Source of the DNA: CAZTDU01 sp964617355
GTDB taxonomy: Bacteria > Pseudomonadota > Gammaproteobacteria > Burkholderiales > SG8-39
Assembly: GCA_964617355.1 (NCBI GenBank)
Contig: CAZTXP010000058.1
Location: 1 to 28,992, forward strand
Length of the DNA: 28,992 bases
Direction: 5' to 3'
The position numbers and the translations under genes are program-made. Below the pieces are notes generated by a model, which made no database searches, was not told the origin of the DNA, and worked only from the letters and a program-made list of their open reading frames with translations. Positions 23,579 to 28,992 of this stretch are shown here, piece by piece. Numbering within the stretch: position 1 is the stretch's first letter; every line of letters begins with the position of its first letter.

Positions 23579-24766
23579 ATGTCCGTCCAGACCCGATCCA
23601 TCACCATCCTCGGCGCCACCGGCTCGATCGGCAAGAGCACGCTCGACGTCGTGGCGCGCCATCCCGATGCGTACCGCGTGCGCACGCTGACGGCCCATCG
23701 CGCTACCGATGCGTTGCTGGCTCTTTGCGTCCGTCATCGTCCGGCATGCGCAGTGCTTTCCGGGGGGAGGCCCGACGCGACGCTCGCGCGGCGTTTCCGG
23801 GACGAAGCCGGTACGGAACTGCGGTTCGGTGCGGCCGAGCTGGCGCAGGTCGCCGCGGAGGACGGTTGCGACACCGTCATGGCGGCGATCGTGGGTGGGG
23901 CGGGGCTGGAGGCGGCGCTGGCGGCGGCGAGCGCCGGCAAGCGCGTGCTGCTCGCCAACAAGGAGGCCCTGGTGATGACGGGGCCGCTCTTCACGCGTGC
24001 CGCGGCCGCCTCCGGCGCGACGGTGCTGCCGGTCGACAGCGAGCACAACGCGGTGTTCCAGTGCCTGCCACAGGGCGGCCGGGCAGGGCCGGGCGTGCGG
24101 CGCATCGTGCTGACCGCCTCCGGCGGGCCGTTCCGTCGCACGCCACTGGAGGCGCTCGCGGGCGTGACGCCGGACGAGGCCTGCGCCCACCCGAACTGGG
24201 TCATGGGCCGCAAGATCTCGGTCGACTCCGCGACCATGATGAACAAGGGCCTGGAGGTGATCGAGGCGCGCTGGCTGTTCGACCTCCCGCCGGAGCGCAT
24301 CGACGTGGTGATCCATCCGCAGAGCATCGTGCACTCGATGGTCGAGTACGACGACGGGTCGGTGCTCGCGCAGTTGTCGAATCCCGACATGCGGGTGCCG
24401 ATCGCGCACGTCCTCGGGTTCCCGGAGCGCATCGCGTCGGGCGCGACCTGGCTCGATCTCGCGAGCGGGCCGGCGCTGGCGTTCGAGCGTCCCGACGAGG
24501 CTCGTTTCCCGTGCCTGCGGCTCGCGCGCGACGCGCTGGCCGAAGGCGGCATCGCGCCGGCCGTGTTGAACGCCGCGAACGAGGTGGCCGTGGAGGCGTT
24601 CCTAGAACGCCGCATCGGCTTCCTCCGCATCGCCGACGTGATCGCCGCGACTCGACGCGCGATTCCGAGGGCGGACGTCGAAAGCGTGGCGCACGTGGTC
24701 GAAACCGACCATCGGGCGCGGGCCATCGCCGACGAGCAGGTCGCGCGTGCGAGGGAAGCCGCATGA
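23579..24766 (+). CDS. dxr: 1-deoxy-D-xylulose 5-phosphate reductoisomerase
   Basis: A 395-aa NADPH enzyme converting DXP to 2-C-methyl-D-erythritol 4-phosphate, the committed step of the MEP isoprenoid pathway, which ultimately feeds UppS encoded upstream. The NADPH-binding GATGSIGKSTL is at 12-22 and LLANKEALV at 124-132. Metal ligands D153 and E155 are in PVDSEHNAVFQ, E226 is in MNKGLEVIEA, and the flexible-loop segment is HPNWVMGRKISVDSATM. The ATG at 23579 is 11 nt past the cdsA stop with no strong Shine-Dalgarno. The stop overlaps the rseP start (ATGA). Confidence 0.97.
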   Translation: MSVQTRSITILGATGSIGKSTLDVVARHPDAYRVRTLTAHRATDALLALCVRHRPACAVLSGGRPDATLARRFRDEAGTELRFGAAELAQVAAEDGCDTVMAAIVGGAGLEAALAAASAGKRVLLANKEALVMTGPLFTRAAAASGATVLPVDSEHNAVFQCLPQGGRAGPGVRRIVLTASGGPFRRTPLEALAGVTPDEACAHPNWVMGRKISVDSATMMNKGLEVIEARWLFDLPPERIDVVIHPQSIVHSMVEYDDGSVLAQLSNPDMRVPIAHVLGFPERIASGATWLDLASGPALAFERPDEARFPCLRLARDALAEGGIAPAVLNAANEVAVEAFLERRIGFLRIADVIAATRRAIPRADVESVAHVVETDHRARAIADEQVARAREAA

Positions 24767-26106
24767 GCCTCGCCACGACGCTGGCCGCGTTCGTCGTCGT
24801 CCTCGGCATCGTCATCGTGGTGCATGAATTCGGCCACTACGCGGCGGCGCGGCTGTGCAACGTGAAGGTCCTGCGCTTTTCCGTGGGCTTCGGCCGGCCG
24901 CTGGTGGCGCGGCGCTTCGGCCGGGACGCGACCGAGTGGGCCCTGTCCGCGATCCCGTTCGGCGGCTACGTGAAGATGCTCGACGAGCGCGAGGCGCCGG
25001 TGGAGCCCCACGAACTCGCGCGCGCCTTCAACCGGCAGGGCGTGTGGCGGCGCAGCTTCATTGTCGTCGCCGGCCCGGCGCTGAATCTCCTGTTCGCCGT
25101 CGCGCTGTATGCGGGCCTCTACATGTACGGGCTGCCCGAGGCGCGGCCCATGGTCGCGGAGCCGCCGGCGGGCAGCCTCGCGGCGACGGCGGGATTCAAG
25201 GCCGGCGACGCCGTGCGCTCGGTCGGTGGCACGCCGGTGCAGACGTGGCAGGACGTGCGATGGCAACTGCTGCAGGCGATGATGCAGCGCGAGGCGCTGC
25301 CGGTCGAGGTGGAGACCGAGCAGGGCGCACGCGAACTGCGCAAGCTCGACCTTGCCGCGTACGCGGACCGCGAACTCGACGGCGACGTGCTCGGCCGCCT
25401 CGGCCTGAAGCTGCAGGTGCCGAAGTTCGCGCCGGTGCTGGGCGAGATCGAGTCCGGCGGGGCCGGCCGGGCGGCGGGCCTGCGCCCGGGCGATCGCGTG
25501 ATCTCCGTCGACGGCGTGGCCATGCCGACGTGGGTGGACTTCGTGCGCGCGATCCAGGCGAGCCCGGGCCGCAAGCTCACGCTGCTGCTGGAGCGAGAGC
25601 GCCAGGCGATCGCGATCGACGTCGTCCCGGATGCGTCCTCCGGCGGCCGCGGCCGCATCGGCGTCGGGCCGCGCGACCTGGAACGGTTCTACGTGCGGGT
25701 GCACTACGGCCCGCTGCAGGCCATCTGGAAGGGCGCGCAGAAGACGTGGGAACTGGCGGCGTTCAGCCTGCGGATGCTCGGCCGGATGCTGCTCGGCGAC
25801 GTGTCCTGGAAGCACCTCTCGGGCCCGGTCACGATCGCGGACTATGCCGGGCAGTCCGCGCAGATGGGCGGGGTGTCGTTCCTCACCTTCATCGCGCTGA
25901 TCAGCATCAGCCTAGGGGTGCTGAACCTGCTTCCCGTGCCGCTGCTGGATGGGGGACACTTGATGTATTATGCGATCGAGGTCGTCAAGGGGAGTCCGGT
26001 GTCCGAGCGCGCCATGGAAGTCGGGCAACGGGTCGGCATAGCGCTCCTGCTGGTCATGATGGCCTTCGCCTTCTACAACGACATCAATCGCCTCGTATCC
26101 GGCTGA
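24763..26106 (+). CDS. rseP: RIP zinc metalloprotease RseP (site-2 protease)
   Basis: A 447-aa inner-membrane intramembrane protease that cleaves anti-sigma factors of the RseA type and remnant signal peptides. The zinc site HEFGH (H21, E22, H25) lies in the first membrane segment and the third ligand D396 in NLLPVPLLDGGH (388-399). Two PDZ-like domains lie between about residues 120 and 300 (GFKAGDAVRSVGG; GLRPGDRVISVDG). Length matches E. coli RseP. It starts in an ATGA overlap with dxr and ends 2 nt before bamA. The context suggests co-expression with envelope biogenesis genes. Confidence 0.97.
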   Translation: MSLATTLAAFVVVLGIVIVVHEFGHYAAARLCNVKVLRFSVGFGRPLVARRFGRDATEWALSAIPFGGYVKMLDEREAPVEPHELARAFNRQGVWRRSFIVVAGPALNLLFAVALYAGLYMYGLPEARPMVAEPPAGSLAATAGFKAGDAVRSVGGTPVQTWQDVRWQLLQAMMQREALPVEVETEQGARELRKLDLAAYADRELDGDVLGRLGLKLQVPKFAPVLGEIESGGAGRAAGLRPGDRVISVDGVAMPTWVDFVRAIQASPGRKLTLLLERERQAIAIDVVPDASSGGRGRIGVGPRDLERFYVRVHYGPLQAIWKGAQKTWELAAFSLRMLGRMLLGDVSWKHLSGPVTIADYAGQSAQMGGVSFLTFIALISISLGVLNLLPVPLLDGGHLMYYAIEVVKGSPVSERAMEVGQRVGIALLLVMMAFAFYNDINRLVSG

Positions 26107-26108
26107 GC

Positions 26109-28391
26109 ATGCGAACGCCTTTCCTGACGGCATTGTGCGGCGCGCTCGTCGTGGCGGTCGCGCCCGCGCAGGCGCAGACCTTCCGCCCCTTCACCGTCAA
26201 GGACATCCGCGTAGAGGGGTTGCAGCGCACCGAGGCCGGCACGGTCTTCGGCTACCTCCCGGTGAAGGTCGGCGAGACCATGACGGAGGAGAAGGCGCAG
26301 CAGGCGATCCGCACGCTGTTCGCCACCGGCTTCTTCAAGGACGTCCGCCTGGAGGCGGACAACGGCGTGCTCGTCGTCACCGTCGAGGAGCGCCCGGCGA
26401 TCGCGCAGATCGACTTCTCCGGCATCAAGGAATTCACCAACGACGTGATGCGCAAGATCCTGCGCGACGCGGGGCTCGCCGACGGACGCATCTTCGACCG
26501 CGCGATCCTGGAGAACGCGGAACAGGAACTCAAGCGCCAGTACCTCTCGCGCGGCTTCTACGCGGCCGAGGTCCAGACCACCGTGACGCCCCTCGAGCGC
26601 AACCGGGTCGGCCTGGTGTTCACCGTCGTCGAGGGCGACATCGCCCGCATCCGGGGTGTCAACCTCGTGGGCGCGCAGGCGTTCCGCGAGGAGGAGCTGC
26701 TCAAGCTCTTCGTGCTGCGCACGCCGGGCTGGCTGACCTGGTACACCAAGCACGACCAGTATTCGCGCCAGAAGCTGTCCGCCGACCTCGAGTCGCTGCG
26801 CTCGCACTACCAGAACCGCGGCTACCTCGACTTCAACATCGACTCCACGCAGGTGTCGATCTCGGCCGACAAGAAGGACATCTACATCACGGTGAACATC
26901 ACCGAGGGCGAGAAGTACACGGTCTCCGACGTGCAGCTCGCCGGCACCTTCCTCGTCCCCAAGGAAGAGCTCGAGAAGCTCGTCACGCTGAAGCCGGGAG
27001 AGGTGTTCTCGCGGGAGCGCCTCACGGAGTCGACCAAGGCGATCAACGATCGCCTTGGCAACGAGGGCTACGCGTTCGCCAACGCGAACGCGGCGCCGCG
27101 CATCGACAAGGACAAGCGCGAGGTGGCGTTCACGATCATGGTCGACCCGGGCCGGCGCGTGTACGTGCGCCGCATCAACATCGCCGGGAACACCAAGACC
27201 CGCGACGAGGTGATCCGGCGCGAGATGCGCCAGCTCGAAGGCGCGTACTACGACAACTCCAGGATCCAGCAATCGCGCCGGCGCATCGACCGCACGCAGT
27301 ATTTCGACGAGGTCACCGTCGATACCCAGCCGGTGCCGGACAGCGCCGACCAGGTCGACGTGAACTACACCATCAAGGAGAAGCCGACCGGCGCGATCCT
27401 CTTTGGCGCGGGCTTCTCGTCGGTCGACAAGTTCGTGATCCAGAGCTCGATCTCGCAGACCAACGTGTTTGGCAGCGGCAAGACGCTCGGCGCGCAGGTC
27501 AACAGCGGCAAGGTGAACAAGGTGTACTCGCTGTCGTACACCAACCCGTTCTTCACGGTCGATGGCGTCAGCCAGGGTTTCGACCTCTACAAGCGCGACA
27601 TCGACGCGCACACGCTGTCGGTCGGCGCATACAAGACCAAGACCACCGGCGGCGGCGTGCGATTCGGGTACCCGCTGACGGACTTCGACACCATCGGGTT
27701 CGGGTTGACGGGCGAGCACGTGAAGCTCGAGACCTTCACCAACAGCCCGTTCCAGTACATCAACTTCGTGCAGCAGTTCGGCAACAAGTACACCTACGGC
27801 GCGGGGAACGTCGGCTGGACGCGCGACAAGCTCGACTCGGGCCTGAACCCGACCACGGGCTCGCTGACGCGCGCGGGATTCGAGACCGGCGCGGGCGACC
27901 TCGACTACTACCGGCTCACCTTCCAGCACCAGTGGTACAAGCCGATCACGCAGACCTTCACGCTGCAACTGGGCGCCGACCTCGGCTGGGCCGACGGCTA
28001 CGGCGGCAAGCCGCTGCCGTTCTTCAAGAACTTCTATGCCGGCGGCCCCGGCTCGGTGCGCGGTTATCGCCCGTTCTCGCTCGGACCGCAGGACGCGGCG
28101 TTCAACGTGCTCGGCGGCGCGAAGAAGATCGTCGGCAACGCCGAGATCCGCTTCCCGATCCCGGGCGCCGAGCAGGAGAAGTCGCTGCGCCTCGGCTTGT
28201 TCCTCGATGCCGGCCAGGTCTATGGCACCGGCGCCAAGGTCGACCTCGGCGACCTGCGCTATTCGACCGGTATCGCGCTGTCCTGGAACTCGCCGTTCGG
28301 CCCGCTCAAGCTTTCGTTCGGCCAGCCGCTCAACAAGAAGCCGCAGGACCGCCCGCAAAGGCTACAATTCACCTTTGGCACGGGCTTCTGA
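26109..28391 (+). CDS. bamA: Outer membrane protein assembly factor BamA
   Basis: A 760-aa Omp85-family protein, the core of the BAM complex that inserts beta-barrel proteins in the outer membrane. A signal peptide ends about residue 22 (APAQAQ). Five POTRA domains follow to about residue 420 (the first begins FTVKDIRVEGLQR; the last begins VYVRRINIAGNTKTRDEVIRREM), then a C-terminal 16-strand barrel. The conserved VRGY loop motif is at 650-653 in GGPGSVRGYRPF. The protein ends in phenylalanine (FTFGTGF), the usual outer-membrane barrel signal. The ATG at 26109 follows the rseP TGA by 2 nt. Confidence 0.97.
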   Translation: MRTPFLTALCGALVVAVAPAQAQTFRPFTVKDIRVEGLQRTEAGTVFGYLPVKVGETMTEEKAQQAIRTLFATGFFKDVRLEADNGVLVVTVEERPAIAQIDFSGIKEFTNDVMRKILRDAGLADGRIFDRAILENAEQELKRQYLSRGFYAAEVQTTVTPLERNRVGLVFTVVEGDIARIRGVNLVGAQAFREEELLKLFVLRTPGWLTWYTKHDQYSRQKLSADLESLRSHYQNRGYLDFNIDSTQVSISADKKDIYITVNITEGEKYTVSDVQLAGTFLVPKEELEKLVTLKPGEVFSRERLTESTKAINDRLGNEGYAFANANAAPRIDKDKREVAFTIMVDPGRRVYVRRINIAGNTKTRDEVIRREMRQLEGAYYDNSRIQQSRRRIDRTQYFDEVTVDTQPVPDSADQVDVNYTIKEKPTGAILFGAGFSSVDKFVIQSSISQTNVFGSGKTLGAQVNSGKVNKVYSLSYTNPFFTVDGVSQGFDLYKRDIDAHTLSVGAYKTKTTGGGVRFGYPLTDFDTIGFGLTGEHVKLETFTNSPFQYINFVQQFGNKYTYGAGNVGWTRDKLDSGLNPTTGSLTRAGFETGAGDLDYYRLTFQHQWYKPITQTFTLQLGADLGWADGYGGKPLPFFKNFYAGGPGSVRGYRPFSLGPQDAAFNVLGGAKKIVGNAEIRFPIPGAEQEKSLRLGLFLDAGQVYGTGAKVDLGDLRYSTGIALSWNSPFGPLKLSFGQPLNKKPQDRPQRLQFTFGTGF

Positions 28392-28401
28392 GTTGATCCG
28401 A

Positions 28402-28917
28402 ATGCTGCTACGCAACCTCCTCCTGGCCGCCCTCGTCGGCGCGGCGCCGCTCGCGGCGAACGCGCAGGACGTCAAGCTAGGCTTCGTGAATACCGAGCGC
28501 ATCCTGCGCGAATCGGGTCCCGCCCAGCGCGCCGGCAAGAAGCTGGAGACCGAGTTCGCCAAGAAGCAGCAGGAACTGCAGCGCATGGCCGACCAGCTGA
28601 AGCGCGTGCAGGACGACCTGGAGAAGAACGGCCTCACCATGTCCGAGGCGCAGCGCCGCGCCAAGGAGCGCGAGTTCAACGACCTGAACCGCGAGCTGCA
28701 GCGCCGCGACCGCGACTTCCGCGACGAAGTGAACCAGCGCCGCAACGAGGAAACCGCCCAGCTCGTCGAGCAGGCGAACAAGATCATCCGGCAGATCGCC
28801 GAGCAGGAGAAGTTCGACGTCATCCTGCAGGCCACCGACGCGCTGATCATCAACCAGAGGGTCGACATCACCGAACGCGTGATGAAGGCGCTGGAAGGCA
28901 AGCCGCCGGCGCGCTGA
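28402..28917 (+). CDS. skp: OmpH/Skp-family periplasmic chaperone
   Basis: A 171-aa precursor with signal peptide MLLRNLLLAALVGAAPLAANA cleaved before QDVKLGF. The mature protein has the Skp layout: an N-terminal strand (KLGFVNTERIL), long alpha-helical tentacles rich in Lys, Glu, Gln and Arg (about 45-135), and a closing strand (FDVILQATDALIINQRVDIT). It carries unfolded outer-membrane proteins across the periplasm to the BAM complex, encoded just upstream. The ATG at 28402 is 10 nt after the bamA stop; an in-frame TTG at 28393 would add three residues. lpxD follows after one base. Confidence 0.94.
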   Translation: MLLRNLLLAALVGAAPLAANAQDVKLGFVNTERILRESGPAQRAGKKLETEFAKKQQELQRMADQLKRVQDDLEKNGLTMSEAQRRAKEREFNDLNRELQRRDRDFRDEVNQRRNEETAQLVEQANKIIRQIAEQEKFDVILQATDALIINQRVDITERVMKALEGKPPAR

Positions 28918-28918
28918 A

Positions 28919-28992
28919 ATGGCCGGCCCCTTCACCCTCGCCGAACTTGCCTCGCGCCTCGGCGGGCGGATTGCCGGCAATCCCGAAGTCGT
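28919..28992 (+). CDS. lpxD: UDP-3-O-acylglucosamine N-acyltransferase LpxD (5' end only)
   Basis: Only the first 24 codons plus two bases are in the window. They encode MAGPFTLAELASRLGGRIAG followed by NPEV, which fits the N-terminal domain of LpxD (typical FTLAELA..LGG). The ATG at 28919 comes one base after the skp TGA. Position after bamA-skp strongly supports the call, since lpxD follows skp in most proteobacteria. LpxD adds the N-linked acyl chain in lipid A synthesis. The catalytic hexapeptide region is beyond the right edge. Confidence 0.9.
   Translation, partial: MAGPFTLAELASRLGGRIAGNPEV

Overview
The window is an ordinary, intact stretch of core chromosome from a GC-rich member of the Betaproteobacteria. 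The lineage call rests on gene order (smc-zipA-ligA; map-glnD divergent from rpsB-tsf-pyrH-frr-uppS-cdsA-dxr-rseP-bamA-skp-lpxD; a dap cluster ending in prmB) and on protein details such as the zipA product type and the short QueF. I cannot name the genus from sequence alone. Coding density is very high. No stretch of 300 bases lacks a gene; the largest gaps are 158 bp (map/rpsB), 135 bp (queF/smc) and 69 bp (rpsB/tsf).

Layout. (1) 18-329, plus strand: a three-tRNA cluster, Pro(TGG)-Arg(TCT)-His(GTG), each with an encoded CCA. (2) 6009-331, minus strand: queF-dapC-dapD-pilU-like-dapE-prmB, tightly packed. It covers a late queuosine-precursor step, the three enzymes of the succinylase branch of lysine/meso-diaminopimelate synthesis, a type IV pilus retraction ATPase and a ribosomal protein methyltransferase. 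(3) 6145-15431, plus strand: smc-zipA-ligA-galU-hpt-methylthioinosine phosphorylase-def, covering chromosome organisation, division, DNA ligation, UDP-glucose synthesis, purine salvage and deformylation. (4) 18822-15438, minus strand: map-glnD, converging on def with only 6 nt between stop codons. (5) 18981 to the right edge, plus strand: rpsB-tsf-pyrH-frr-uppS-cdsA-dxr-rseP-bamA-skp-lpxD (lpxD cut by the window edge), covering translation factors, UMP kinase, isoprenoid and phospholipid precursors, site-2 protease and outer-membrane assembly.

Regulation visible in the sequence: a good sigma-70-like promoter (CTGACT, 17 nt, TGCTAGAAT) precedes rpsB, followed by a structured leader of about 113 nt that is a candidate S2 autoregulatory RNA. 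A GC hairpin with a short T-rich tail lies between rpsB and tsf. Several gene pairs are joined by four-base GTGA/ATGA overlaps, implying translational coupling.

I looked for an undescribed system and did not find one: there is no mobile element, CRISPR array, toxin-antitoxin pair, phage gene or unexplained ORF. The numerous very long antisense reading frames are by-products of high GC. The most interesting items are regulatory (rpsB leader, rpsB-tsf hairpin, tRNA-His/prmB junction) and contextual (Hpt next to an Asn-type methylthioinosine phosphorylase, and a PilU-like ATPase inside the dap cluster).
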